The translations under genes and the position numbers were made by a program. DNA of 64,000 nucleotides from Phymorhynchus buccinoides (lineage: Eukaryota > Mollusca > Gastropoda > Neogastropoda > Raphitomidae). The notes beneath the pieces are model-generated. The model did not search any database and had not been told where the DNA came from. It worked only from the letters and a program-made list of their open reading frames with translations. The stretch is taken from the NCBI GenBank assembly GCA_017654935.2, contig CM065693.1, positions 59,758,834-59,822,833 on the forward strand. The letters are read 5' to 3'. Within the stretch, counting starts at the first letter, position 1. Each line of letters begins with the position of its first letter. Below are positions 25,125 through 36,300 of this stretch, in pieces.

Positions 25125-25955
25125 CTGGGACACAAATGGCGCAACATTCAAACAAACGTAATCAACAACAGCAACAACATCTTCTTCAACACTGAACACT
25201 GGTCATGCGTGTGTGTGTGTATGTGCATGTAAATGCAAGTTGTGCCTAGCTGCGCCTGTGTGTGTGTACATGTGAGTGTGTGTTTGTATGTATTCATCCC
25301 ATGTTCTATTACGTTTTGACCCTCGGTTGTTCATGTCAAAAATATGCCATGCAACATTGTTTCTGTAATTCTGAGAATATGTTACTCTGTCTCCCTTTCT
25401 GCTTCTCTCTCTCTCTCTCTCCCCCCCCCCGTTCTGTCTCTCTATGTGTGTGCTTGTATGCATGTGTGTACATGTACGCGTGTGTGTGTGTGTGTGTGTT
25501 TTTGTTTGTTTGTTGTTTTGTTGTTGTTGTAGTGATTGATGCTCACTTCTTGGTAACGGTTTAATATATAGTTTTTGAATGCAGAGTCAACACCTATTCA
25601 GTGTCTTAGTTTTGTCATTTTATTGCCCTACAAATTAGTAGGTTCTCGTGTTTTTCGTGTTTTTTGTGATTAACTTGTACTCAGTATTTTTTATTTTATT
25701 TTTTAAGAGAGGTTAATTCTACTCAGTCATATTTCTCATTTTCCTTCTTCTTCCATCGCTTCCTGCTTGCTGTCACTTTTGTTGTGTTCCCCTTTTTTTT
25801 TTTTTTGTCCTTACATTGAAAACGGACTTATAGTCTGAAACGTCTGTGGTTTTTTTCTTCTTTCTATTAAAGGACCTTTTTCCTACCCGAAAGCTTGATT
25901 TGTTGTTCCTGTGCGCAAAGGTCCTAGTGGTCACAAATTACTTTCAAGATATATG
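25125..25955. other. Intron sequence with simple repeats
   Basis: Short TG, CT and T runs (25206-25275, 25404-25430, 25470-25500, 25790-25806) in otherwise single-copy DNA. The phrase CTTATAGTCTGAAACGTCTG near 25830 may be part of a dispersed repeat, but I could not assign it. Confidence 0.5.
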
Positions 25956-26805
25956 GTTACAGCTACACCTAGACTATGGTTACAGCTACACCTAGACTAT
26001 ATGGTTACAGCTACACCCAGACTATGGCTACAGCTACACCCAGACTATATGGCTACAGCTACACCCTGACTATATGGCTACAGCTACACCCAGACTATAT
26101 GGCTACAGCTACACGCAGACTATATGGCTACAGCTACACGCAGACTATATGGCTACAGCTACACCCAGACTATATGGCTACAGCTACACCCAGACTATAT
26201 GGCTACAGCTACACCCAGACTATATGGCTACAGCTACACCCAGACTATATGGCTACAGCTACACCTAGACTATGGCTACAGCTACACCCAGACTATATGG
26301 CTACAGCTACACCCAGACTATATGGCTACAGCTACACGCAGACTATATGGCTACAGCTACACCCAGACTATGGCTACAGCTACACCCAGACTATATGACT
26401 ACAGCTACACCCAGACTATATGGCTACAGCTACACGCAGACTATATGGCTACAGCTACACCCAGACTATGGCTACAGCTACATGCAGACTATATGGTTAC
26501 AGCTACACCCAGACTATATGGCTACAGCTACACCCAGACTATATGGCTACAGCTACACCCAGACTATGGCTACAGCTACATGCAGACTATATGGTTACAG
26601 CTACACCCAGACTATATGGCTACAGCTACACGCAGACTATATGGCTACAGCTACACCCAGACTATTGCTACAGCTACACCCAGACTATATGGCTACAGCT
26701 ACACGCAGACTATATGGCTACAGCTACACGCAGACTATATGGCTACAGCTACACCCAGACTATATGGCTACAGCTACACCCAGACTATATGACTACACTT
26801 AAATG
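25956..26805. repeat. 25-bp minisatellite, about 34 copies
   Basis: Monomer ATATGGCTACAGCTACACCC plus AGACT, with variants lacking AT and with CACG for CACC. Remnant copies persist at 26923-26990. Open frames across it are repeat translations. No exon edge is recognisable in the unit. Confidence 0.95.
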
Positions 26806-27062
26806 ATTCAGAAGACCACTTGGGCCATATGAATGGAAAAACACAAAAGCTGTAGGTTCGGTATAGGTCCTTTATTGAACATAACACAGACGAACAAAGG
26901 GACAGACAGGATGTCGACAGTCCATGGTTACAGCTACACCCAGACTATATGGTAACAGCTACAGTCCATGGTTACAGCTACACCGAGACACAGGTTCAGC
27001 CAATATACTTTTACTACCAAACCACATTTGAAATGATTCTGTAAAGTTCACGAGAATTGGGT

Positions 27063-27183
27063 GGACAAAGTGACAGAGAACTTGTAATGTTTACATTTAG
27101 TTACACTATTGTTGAACTAACTTTGAGGAAAAGTGACATAGAACTTGCAATGATGCAGTTAGTTACACTATTGTTGAACTAAC
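27063..27183. repeat. e8 donor duplication, two ~61-bp copies
   Basis: The block ending TAGTTACACTATTGTTGAAC followed by TAAC occurs at 27099 and 27160. On the minus strand the copy next to the exon begins with the donor GTTAGTTCAACAATAG, and the second copy repeats it. This is a minimal version of the junction arrays seen elsewhere in the gene. Confidence 0.85.
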
Positions 27184-27294
27184 CTCCAAAGCGGAGTCCA
27201 AATCCTCTTTCTCCGCTCTGTCCCTCTGTGTCCCAGCCAGCTGGTGATGGCGAACACTGCCGTCTTTCACCAGGTCATACAGACACTCCAACAC
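27184..27294 (-). CDS. SPG11: SPG11 exon e8
   Basis: 111-nt exon, phase 0 at both ends. The acceptor is TTTTGTGCACCAG|GTGTTGG and the donor GCTTTGGAG|GTTAGTTC. It encodes VLECLYDLVKDGSVRHHQLA and then 17 more residues ending DLDSALE. It sits between e7 (LRLLNQ) and e9 (GYISELRE), as expected for the human helical segment between SEQLLNL and SYINEL. Sequence conservation is weak; order and phase are the main support. Confidence 0.75.
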
Positions 27295-27888
27295 CTGGTG
27301 CACAAAACACAGACGACTGACACAGACTGTGACATCACTGAACAAAACACAGACAACTGACACAGACTGTGATGTCACTGAACAAAACACAGACAACTGA
27401 CACAGACTGTGATGTCACTGAACAAAACACAGACAACTGACACAGACTGTGACGTCACTGAACAAAACACAGACAACTGACACAGACTGTGACATCACAG
27501 AACAAAACACAGACGACTGACACAGACTGTGACGTCACTGAACAAAACACAGACAACTGACACAGACTGTGACATCACTGGACAAAACACAGACAACTGA
27601 CACAGACTGTGACATCACTGAACAAAACACAGACAACTGACACAGACTGTGACGTCACTGAACAAAACACAGGCAACTGACACAGACTGTGACGTCACTG
27701 AACAAAACACAGAAAACTGACACAGACTTAGATGTCACTGAACAAAACACAGACAACTGACACAGACTGTGACGTCACTGAACAAAACACAGACAACTGA
27801 CACAGACTGTGACGTCACTGAACAAAACACAGACAACTGACACAGACTGTGACATCACTGAACAAAACACAGACAACTGACACAGACT
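27295..27888. repeat. e8 acceptor-side array, 40-bp units
   Basis: About 15 copies of a 40-bp unit with AACAAAACACAGACAACTGA and CACAGACTGTGACGTCACTG. On the minus strand each unit gives GTGTTTTGTTCAG|TGA, similar to but not identical with the true acceptor TTTTGTGCACCAG|GTG. The unit thus carries the polypyrimidine tract and an acceptor-like AG but not the exon bases. Confidence 0.93.
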
Positions 27889-28216
27889 GATGGATTTTAA
27901 TTAATATTACAATCTATCTAGCTTAATACCTACCAACACCTAAAACAATTGCATACACACCAATCGACCTGGGTTAAACCTTAACACATAAAATAAACAA
28001 AGTCAGCCCTGGAGCTAGGCCTACTAGCCTGCTATCGCGGTGGGTAAGCTCCCATGATAGCAGCTGTGGTCTAGTCATCCAGGGTGACTTCCCCTCATTC
28101 CAGATACTCCCAAAAAAGAAGCATCCGAAGAGAGGGAGGAAGGGAGGGACCCTTTTTTGTTTTAGGTGTTGGTAGGTATTAAGCTAGATAGATTGTAATA
28201 TTAATTAAAATCCATC
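27889..28216. mobile_element. Foldback element with ~59-bp inverted ends
   Basis: The first ~59 bases (GATGGATTTTAATTAATATT and on to CAACACCTAAAACA) return as an essentially exact reverse complement at 28158-28216. The 210 bases between are unique and carry no coding sequence. A further partial copy of the inner end (CTACCAACACCTAAAACAAT) follows at 28238-28258. The element breaks off the 40-bp array at its left side. No target duplication was identified and the family was not recognised. Confidence 0.75.
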
Positions 28217-28371
28217 AATCTATTCTAGCCATACACTACCAACACCTAAAACAATTGCAGTTTGCCCCAGCGGGGGCGGGTGATGCTTTAATGAGCCATG
28301 ATAGACCCAGGGAAAAATATGATTTCCAGAATCATATCACCCGAGGACACGAGGCAGAGGGTTGAGAAACC

Positions 28372-29888
28372 CAAAAAAAACCAGAAAACATGGCAATGAC
28401 GTACCCACAAAAAAGCCCCCAGAAAACATGGCAATGACGTACCACAAAGAAGCCCCCAGAAAACATGGCAATGATGTACCCACAAAAACCCCCAGAAAAC
28501 ATGGCAATGACGTACCACAAAGAAGCCCCCAGAAAACATGGCAATGACGTACCCACAAAAAAGCCCCCAGAAAACATGGCAATGATGTACCACAAAAAAG
28601 CCCCCAGAAAACATGGCAATGACGTACCACAAAGAAGCCCCCACAAAACATGGCAATGATGTACCCACAAAAAACCCCAGAAAACATGGCAATGACGTAC
28701 CACAAAGAAGCCCCCAGATGCATCTCGCCGGCATGGCAATGACGTACCCACAAAAAAGCCCCCACAAAACATGGCAATGACGTACCACAAAGAAGCCCCC
28801 AGAAAACATGGCAATGAAACAATGTACCACAAAAAAGGTCCCCAGAAAACATGGCAATGATGTACCCACAAAGAAGCCCCCAGAAAACATGGCAATGACG
28901 TACCTTGACAAGCGTATTTTTTTTGAAAGCTCCCGACGCAGAAAACATGGCAATGACGTACCGGGTACAAAGAAGCCCCCAGAAAACATGGCAATGACGT
29001 ACCACAAAACAAGCCCCCAATGAAAACATGGCAATGACGTACCACAAAGAACGGTACGCCCCCCAGAAAACATGGCAATGATGTACCACACAAAAAACCC
29101 CAGAAAACATGGCAATGATGTACCCACAAAGAACCCCCCACAAAACATGGCAATGACGTACCACAAAGAAGCCCCCAGAAAACATGGCAATGACGTACCA
29201 CAAAGAAGCCCCCAGAAAACATGGCAATGACGTACCACAAAAAAGCCCCCAGAAAACATGGCAATGACGTACCACAAAGAACCCCCCACAAAACATGGCA
29301 ATGATGTACCCACAAAACCCCCCAGAAAACATGGCAATGACGTACCCACAAAGAAGCCCCCAGAAAACATGGCAATGACGTACCACAAAGAAGCCCCCAG
29401 AAAACATGGCAATGACGTACCACAAAGAAGCCCCCACAAAACATGGCAATGATGTACCCACAAAACCCCCCAGAAAACATGGCAATGACGTACCACAAAG
29501 AAGCCCCCAGAAAACATGGCAATGACGTACCACAAAAAATGGAAATGAAGTACCCCCAAAAACATGGCAATGACGTACCCACAAAAAAGCCCCCATGCAA
29601 AACATGGCAATGACGTACCACAAAAAAGCCCCCAGAAAACATGGCAATGACGTACCACAAAGAAGCCCCCAGAAAACATGGCAATGACGTACCACAAAGA
29701 AGCCCCCAGAAAACATGGCAATGACGTACCACAAAAAAGCCCCCAGAAAACATGGCAATGACGTACCACAAAGAAGCCCCCAGAAAACATGGCAATGATG
29801 TACCACAAAGAAAGCCCCCAGAAAACATGGCAATGACGTACCACAAAGAAGCCCCCAGAAAACATGGCAATGACGTACCACAAAGAAG
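28372..29888. repeat. ~36-bp minisatellite, about 42 copies
   Basis: Monomer GAAAACATGGCAATGACGTA followed by CCACAAAGAAGCCCCCA, with many variants. Three long minus-strand open frames cross it and are artefacts of the repeat. A few units contain unrelated short inserts (near 28720 and 28910). No link to an exon edge was seen. Confidence 0.95.
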
Positions 29889-29952
29889 CGTAAGACCAAC
29901 AAGAAATCTAGGCACTCACGCTACAGAGAGACGGAAACCTGGGCGACCACTA

Positions 29953-31601
29953 CTGAACACTGGTCTATACCTGGTACAGCATACTGCACAGCTGTGGCTA
30001 ACAATGAACACTGGTCTATACCTGGTACAGCATACTGCACAGCTGTGGCTAACAATGAACACTGGTCTATACCTGGTACAGCATACTGCACAGATGTGGC
30101 TAACAATGAACACTGGTCTATACCTGGTACAGCATACTGCACAGCTGTGGCTAACAATGAACACTGGTCTATACCTGGTACAGCATACTGCACAGCTGTG
30201 GCTAACAATGAACACTGGTCTATACCTGGTACAGCATACTGCACAGCTGTGGCTAACAATGAACACGGGTCTATACCTGGTACAGCATACTGCACAGCTG
30301 TGGCTAACAATGAACACTGGTCTATACCTGGTACAGCATACTGCACAGCTGTGGCTAACAATGAACACTGGTCTATACCTGGTACAGCATACTGCACAGC
30401 TGTGGCTAACAATGAACACGGGTCTATACCTGGTACAGCATACTGCACAGCTGTGGCTAACAATGAGCACTGGTCTACATATCTACCTAGTTCAGCAGAC
30501 TGCACAGCTGTGGCTAACAATGAACACTGGTCTATACCTGGTTCAGCAGACTGCACAGCTGTGGCTAACAATGAACACTGGTCTATCTACCTGGTTCAGC
30601 ATACTGCACAGCTGTGGCTAACAATGAACACTGGTCTACATATCTACCTGGTTCAGCAGACTGCACAGCTGTGGCTAACAATGAACACTGGTCTATACCT
30701 GGTACAGCATACTGCACAGATGTGGCTAACAATGAACACTGGTCTACATATCTACCTGGTTCAGCAGACTGCACAGCTGTGGCTAACAATGAACACTGGT
30801 CTATACCTGGTTCAGCAGACTGCACAGCTGTGGCTAACAATGAACACTGGTCTATCTACCTGGTTCAGCAGACTGCACAGCTGTGGCTAACAATGAACAC
30901 TGGTCTATCTACCTGGTTCAGCAGACTGCACAGCTGTGGCTAACAATGAACACTGGTCTATACCTGGTTCAGCAGACTGCACAGCTGTGGCTAACAATGA
31001 ACAGTGGTCTATCTACCTGGTTCAGCAGACTGCACAGCTGTGGCTAACAATGAACACTGGTCTATCTACCTGGTTCAGCATACTGCACAGCTGTGGCTAA
31101 CAATGAACACTGGTCTATCTACCTGGTTCAGCATACTGCACAGCTGTGGCTAACAATGAACACTGGTCTATATATCTACCTGGTTCAGCAGACTGCACAG
31201 CTGTGGCTAACAATGAACACTGGTCTATCTACCTGGTTCAGCATACTGCACAGCTGTGGCTAACAATGAACACTGGTCTATACCTGGTTCAGCAGACTGC
31301 ACAGCTGTGGCTAACAATGAACAGTGGTCTATCTACCTGGTTCAGCAGACTGCACAGCTGTGGCTAACAATGAACACTGGTCTATCTACCTGGTACAGCA
31401 TACTGCACAGCTGTGGCTAACAATGAACACTGGTCTATACCTGGTACAGCATACTGCACAGATGTGGCTAACAATGAACACTGGTCTATATATCTACCTG
31501 GTTCAGCAGACTGCACAGCTGTGGCTAACAATGAACACTGGTCTATCTACCTGGTTCAGCAGACTGCACAGCTGTGGCTAACAATGAACACTGGTCTATA
31601 C
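29953..31601. repeat. e7 donor array, 51-60 bp units
   Basis: About 30 units. On the minus strand each has GCACAGCTGTGCAGTCTGCT or a TATGC variant followed by GAACCAG|GTATAGACC or GGTAGATA. This mirrors the real end of exon e7 (CGTCTGCTGAACCAG|GTATAG) that adjoins at 31602. Left-hand units use GTACCAG in place of GAACCAG. Units differ by TATC/TATAC insertions. Confidence 0.94.
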
Positions 31602-31707
31602 CTGGTTCAGCAGACGCAGTCGGAACTCCCGCGGAGGGGACATGTCCGTCATGTTCCCGTTGATGACCTTGAGGAAAAGGTCGAGGGCTGATGAGAGCTC
31701 CTGGACG
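31602..31707 (-). CDS. SPG11: SPG11 exon e7
   Basis: 106-nt exon, phase 2 in and 0 out. The acceptor is TCACCTCTCCAG|CGTCCAGG and the donor CTGAACCAG|GTATAG. It encodes VQELSSALDLFLKVINGNMT and a further 15 residues ending FRLRLLNQ. It aligns with human VEELIPALDLLCSAIRES...EQLLNL. The incoming phase does not fit the outgoing phase of e6, so another exon or another donor must be used between them. Confidence 0.88.
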
Positions 31708-31717
31708 CTGGAGAGGT

Positions 31718-31890
31718 GAGTGCCCTCACACCATGCGGGAGACAATGGGTTAGACAGGCTGGCGTCAGTAGACTGGTGAGAAAATACTGCAATGAAAAGA
31801 CAGGTGGAGAGATGAGACGATGGGTGAGACAGGCTGACGTCAATAGACAATAGACTGGTGCCAAAATACTGCAATGAAAAGACAGATTGT
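31718..31890. repeat. Two-copy duplication upstream of e7
   Basis: The segment around GAGACAATGGGTTAGACAGG...ATACTGCAATGAAAAGACAG recurs once, with differences and a spacing of about 80 bases. It does not reach the e7 acceptor. The flank 31891-32080 is single copy. Confidence 0.7.
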
Positions 31891-32065
31891 TGGTTCATGT
31901 ACAGACGATTTTTGTTTTTGCATATTTAACCTTAAAATATGAATTAAAGTGTCAACACCAGTGAAACGAAAACTGGAAAGAGCAAGGATGGGAAGTAACT
32001 CTAAAAAATGTGGTATGGATTGACAAAACATAGATTCAGACAAGTCTTAGACTTGGAAATCGCTG

Positions 32066-32205
32066 TTACGAGAATACTCAGAATATGATGCTGACTTTCT
32101 GCTGTTACGAGAATACTCAGAATATGATGCTGACTTTCTGCTGCTACAAGAATACTCAGAATCAGATGCTGACTTTCTGCTGCTACAAGAATACTCGGAA
32201 CTTGC
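32066..32205. repeat. 39-bp tandem triplication
   Basis: Units of 39 bases containing GAATACTCAGAATATGATGC followed by TGACTTTCTGCTG. The minus strand has the acceptor-like ACCTTTCAG|GGCAAGTT just upstream, and an open frame crosses the units, so this is a weak candidate for the missing exon between e6 and e7. The encoded peptide is not convincingly spatacsin-like. Confidence 0.7.
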
Positions 32206-32235
32206 CCTGAAAGGTCTGCCTAACCCCCTTTAGCA

Positions 32236-33166
32236 GCTTCCAGGGACAGACTTCTCAACAACCAGGGACAGAGACTTACTTCCAGAGACAGACTTCTTAA
32301 CAACCAGGGACAGAGACTTACTTCCAGAGACAGACTTCTTAACAACCAGGGACAGAGACTTACTTCCAGAGACAGACTTCTCAACAACCAGGGACAGAGA
32401 CTTACTTCCAGAGACAGACTTCTTAACAACCAGGAACAGAGACTTACTTCCAGAGACAGACTTCTTAACAACCAGGAACAGAGACTTACTTCCAGAGACA
32501 GACTTCTTCACAACCAGGGACAGAGACTTACTTCCAGAACAACCAGGGACAGAGACTTACTTCCAGAGACAGACTTCTTAACAACCAGGAACAGAGACTT
32601 ACTTCCAGAGACAGACTTCTTCACAACCAGGGACAGAGACTTACTTCCAGAGACAGACTTCTTAACAACCAGGGACAGAGACTTACTTCCAGAGACAGAC
32701 TTCTCAACAACCAGGGACAGAGACTTACTTCCAGAGACAGACTTCTTCACAACCAGGGACAGAGACTTACTTCCAGAGACAGACTTCTTAACAACCAGGG
32801 ACAGAGACTTACTTCCAGAGACAGACTTCTTAACAACCAGGGACAGAGACTTACTTCCAGAGACAGACTTCTTAACAACCAGGGACAGAGACTTACTTCC
32901 AGAGACAGACTTCTTAACAACCAGGGACAGAGACTTACTTCCAGAGACAGACTTCTTAACAACCAGGGACAGAGACTTACTTCCAGAGACAGACTTCTTA
33001 ACAACCAGGGACAGAGACTTACTTCCAGAGACAGACTTCTTCACAACCAGGGACAGAGACTTACTTCCAGAGACAGACTTCTTAACAACCAGGAACAGAG
33101 ACTTACTTCCAGAGACAGACTTCTTAGCAACCAGGGACAGAGACTTACTTCCAGGGACAAAGATTA
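32236..33166. repeat. 42-bp array containing GTAAGT donors
   Basis: About 22 units of 42 bases with CAACCAGGGACAGAGACTTA and CTTCCAGAGACAGACTTCTTA. On the minus strand each unit has TCTCTGGAA|GTAAGTCTC, a strong donor consensus. By analogy with the other arrays it could mark the donor of an unrecognised exon; the adjoining sequence near 33150-33190 gave no clear spatacsin peptide. Open frames across it reflect the 42-bp period. Confidence 0.93.
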
Positions 33167-33179
33167 CGACATTACGCTT

Positions 33180-33504
33180 CGCAACCAAACATGAGCATTG
33201 TGAACTAACATGACTTTTATGACTTGGTATTTTTCAGCTTGTTGTTGGTGCTTTCTGGTGCCATCAACACCAATGTGCAGACTAATAATGGTTATTGATC
33301 ATCTCAGTTTCTTTCAGTTATGCTGGATTTCTGTCATGTTGTTGCACCTAACCTGAATTTCTCTTTTGGGATATATTAAAGTATACTTGAACTTGAACTC
33401 TTATAATAAGGTGTTCAGTGACTCTGCCAACATCATGTATTACTTGGGCCTGTTTGGTTTTTCAGAAGGGGAGACAGTAGGCAGGCTGCCATAATGATTT
33501 ACAC
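33180..33504. other. Intron sequence, no feature seen
   Basis: Single-copy DNA between two arrays. The phrase TATATTAAAGTATACTTGAACTTGAAC near 33370 resembles a common 3' tail of dispersed repeats, but I could not assign it. Confidence 0.4.
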
Positions 33505-34127
33505 CCCCCACCTCACTGTGCTGCTTGAAGGAAGAAAGAGACAGAATAATGACTTAGAGAAGACATCTCACAGTATAATGACTTAGAGAAGATCTCTCAC
33601 AGTATAATGACTTAGAGAAGACCTCTCACTGTGCTGTTTGAAGGAAGAAGGTGACAGTATAATGACTTAGAGAAGGTGACAGCATAATGACTTAGAGGAC
33701 AGTATAATGACTTAGAGAAGACCCCTCACTGTGCTGTTTGAAGGAAGAAGGTGACAGTATAATGACTTAGAGAAGACATATCACTGTGCTGTTTGAAGGA
33801 AGAAGGTGACAGAATAATGACTTAGAGAAGACCTCTCACTGGATAATGACTTAGTGAAGATATCTCACAGTATGACTTAGAGAAGACATCTCACTGTGCT
33901 GTTTGAAGGAAGAAGGTGACAGAATAATGACTTAGAGAAGACCTCTCACTGTGCTGTTTGAAGAAAGAAGGTGACAGTATAATGACTTAGAGAAGGTGAC
34001 AGTATGACTTAGAGAAGACCCCTCACTGTATAATGACTTAGTGAAGACCCCTCACTGTATAATGACTTAGAGAAGACCCCTCACTGTATAATGACTTAGA
34101 GAAGACCCCTAACTGCATAATGACTTA

Positions 34128-34375
34128 AGCCGGCGACAGACTATGCGACTGCCTCATATGACGCAATCATGTCGTGACGTAGATCAAATTTTGTTTCCCG
34201 CACAGAAGACGTCGATCAGACTCGATCAGTGAAATTTAGAACCCGCCCTATTCGGCCCTGTCACCTGACTGGGCCCGACTGAGTCAGACTGATCGAGTTA
34301 GATGGTATGCAAATGAGGTGAAACGTCACGACCTGATCGAGTCACATGAGGCAGCCACATAGTCTGTCGCCGCCT
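34128..34375. mobile_element. Harbinger-like MITE
   Basis: A 248-bp palindromic element inside the e6 donor array. Terminal inverted repeats begin AGCCGGCGACAGACTATG (left) and AGGCGGCGACAGACTATG (right, reverse complement), and similarity continues inward to GTCGTGACGT, about 50 bases. It is flanked by TTA on both sides (34125-34127 and 34376-34378), and the array sequence CTTAGAGAAG is restored when one TTA is removed. A TTA duplication is typical of PIF/Harbinger elements. No coding sequence. Confidence 0.82.
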
Positions 34376-35035
34376 TTAGAGAAGACCTCTCACTATGTTG
34401 CTTGCTGCTGAGGAAGAAGATGACAGTATAATGACTTAGAGAAGACCCCTCACTGTGCTGTTTGAAGGAAGAAGGTGACAGTATAATGACTTAGAGAAGA
34501 CCTCTCACTGTGCTGTTTGCTGCTGAGAAAGAAGGTGACAGTATAATGACTTAGAGAAGACCTCTCACTGTGCTGTTTGAAGGAAGAAGGTGACAGAATA
34601 ATGACTTAGAGAAGACCTCTCACTGTGCTGTTTGAAGGAAGAAGGTGACAGTATAATGACTTAGAGAAGACCTCTCACTGTGCTGTTTGAAGGAAGAAGG
34701 TGACAGTATAATGACTTAGAGAAGACCTCTCACTGTGCTGTTTGAAGGAAGAAGGTGACAGTATAATGACTTAGAGAAGACCTCTCACTGTGCTGTTTGA
34801 AGGAAGAAGGTGACAGTATAATGACTTAGAGAAGACCTCTCACTGTGCTGTTTGAAGGAAGAAGGTGACAGTATAATGACTTAGAGAAGACCTGTCACTG
34901 TGCTGTTTGAAGGAAGAAGGTGACAGTATAATGACTTAGAGAAGACCTCTCACTGTGCTGTTTGAAGGAAGAAGGTGACAGTATAATGACTTAGAGAAGA
35001 CCTCTCACTGGGCTGTTTGCTGCTGAGAAAGAAGG

Positions 35036-36300
35036 TGTCACGAGTTTGTGACATTGTTCTTCTGAACAGACAGAGAAAGGCACAGTCTACCACTCGATCA
35101 CAAAGGACCCCGAGATCTTTCTCCTTCTTTGAACCTAATCGAGACAACCTACTTGTGAAATCCGTGCAACCCGTGTTAGCTCTGACCTCTCGCGAGACTC
35201 CATATTTTTCCTTCAGTTAAGCAACATCGCTTCATCGCTTCATCCTTTCTCCTTTTCATCGTTTTGTCCACCTACGGCCGCCCAGTGCTGAGGTGTGGTG
35301 AGGGCCACGTCCCTGAAGGATCCTGTTATCAACTCTTTATCCTGCACGAGTCCTAGACGTGAGGATAGCGAAGCTGCAGAGCTTCGGCTGACATCGTTTC
35401 TCCTCTTCATCTTCATCTCCATCTTCACCCCTTTTTATTTGGTTCCTCATTGTCCTCCCTTCCCCGTCATCGTCCCTGGCGTTCACTGGAGTCCTGGAAG
35501 AAAGCTGTGGCCGGTCCGGAACCCCTTCCACCTGCTCGCGCTTACCCCGAGCCCTTGGCGAGACCAGAGCTGCGACTGTCTTGTGGGGAGGATTCTTCTT
35601 CTTCATTCCGCCACTTGGAAGTTTGTCCTGATCCTGATCCTGATCCTGATCCTGACCTGACCTGTTGCTGCCTGGTTGACCGCCCGGTCAACCGCTCTTT
35701 TCTCCGTTTCCGGCTGTGGGAGGCCGCCCGCCTTTCTGTCTGGCCCCGTGTTAGGCCCGATCTGTGGGCCTGTCTGTGCGTTCGGGCCAGGCTTCGACGT
35801 TCCTGTTGAGGAGTCTGGGGGCGACCTCTGCCGTCTCTCTTCTTTTGTTTCTGCTGCTGTAGCCTGCCCCAGGAGGGGGAGCAGTTTTTCTACTGACTTT
35901 TGTTTTCCCCTTTTGTCTTCTTCTTCGGACGCTCTGCTGTTTTTGTTGGACTTCTTTTCTTCGTCTGCCCTTTCGTCGTTTTTCCCTTCGATTTTGTGTT
36001 TCTGCTTACAAACTCTCTTTTAGTTATTCAGTTAAGTTGCCGGCTTTAGTTTATTCTTTGGACAAACTTTTGAATGCCATGTATATTGTGTAGATAATTT
36101 GTTAAACATTGAGTATTGAATTGTGTAAGTGTGTGTGTGTGCTTGCTTATAATAAATAGTCTTGTTTTGTATTGTACTTCCGGTGTGCGCGTGTGCCTTC
36201 TCCTGCGAGTTTGTCTGTCTGGGCGTGCGAGACTCTCCTCGGGGTTCGCGATTTCCCTCTCCCGATCTCTGATCAGGATCGAGCGGGGGATTTCGTGACA
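35036..36300. mobile_element. Solo LTR
   Basis: A 1265-bp insertion in the e6 donor array. It starts TGTCACGAGTTTGTGAC and ends GATTTCGTGACA, with the TG...CA ends of an LTR and short inverted tips TGTCACGA/TCGTGACA. The 5-bp direct repeat GAAGG flanks it (35031-35035, 36301-36305), and the array reads through cleanly if it is excised. AATAAATAG near 36149 may be the polyadenylation signal. A GATCCT run lies at 35631. The short open frames within have no recognisable product. The orientation and family (Gypsy or other) are not determined. Confidence 0.85.

Noticed and set aside
25976..26806. Tandem repeat protein with ATATPRLYGYSYTQT units
   Set aside because: A 25-bp unit cycles through all three frames, so the frames are open by chance, and nothing indicates expression.
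28288..29915. Three overlapping ~525-codon minus-strand frames
   Set aside because: All three frames of the same strand are open over the same 36-bp minisatellite, which cannot all be coding; no known domain.
35295..36298. Several 60-121 codon frames in GC-rich DNA
   Set aside because: They lie inside the solo LTR, overlap in different frames and have no recognisable product.
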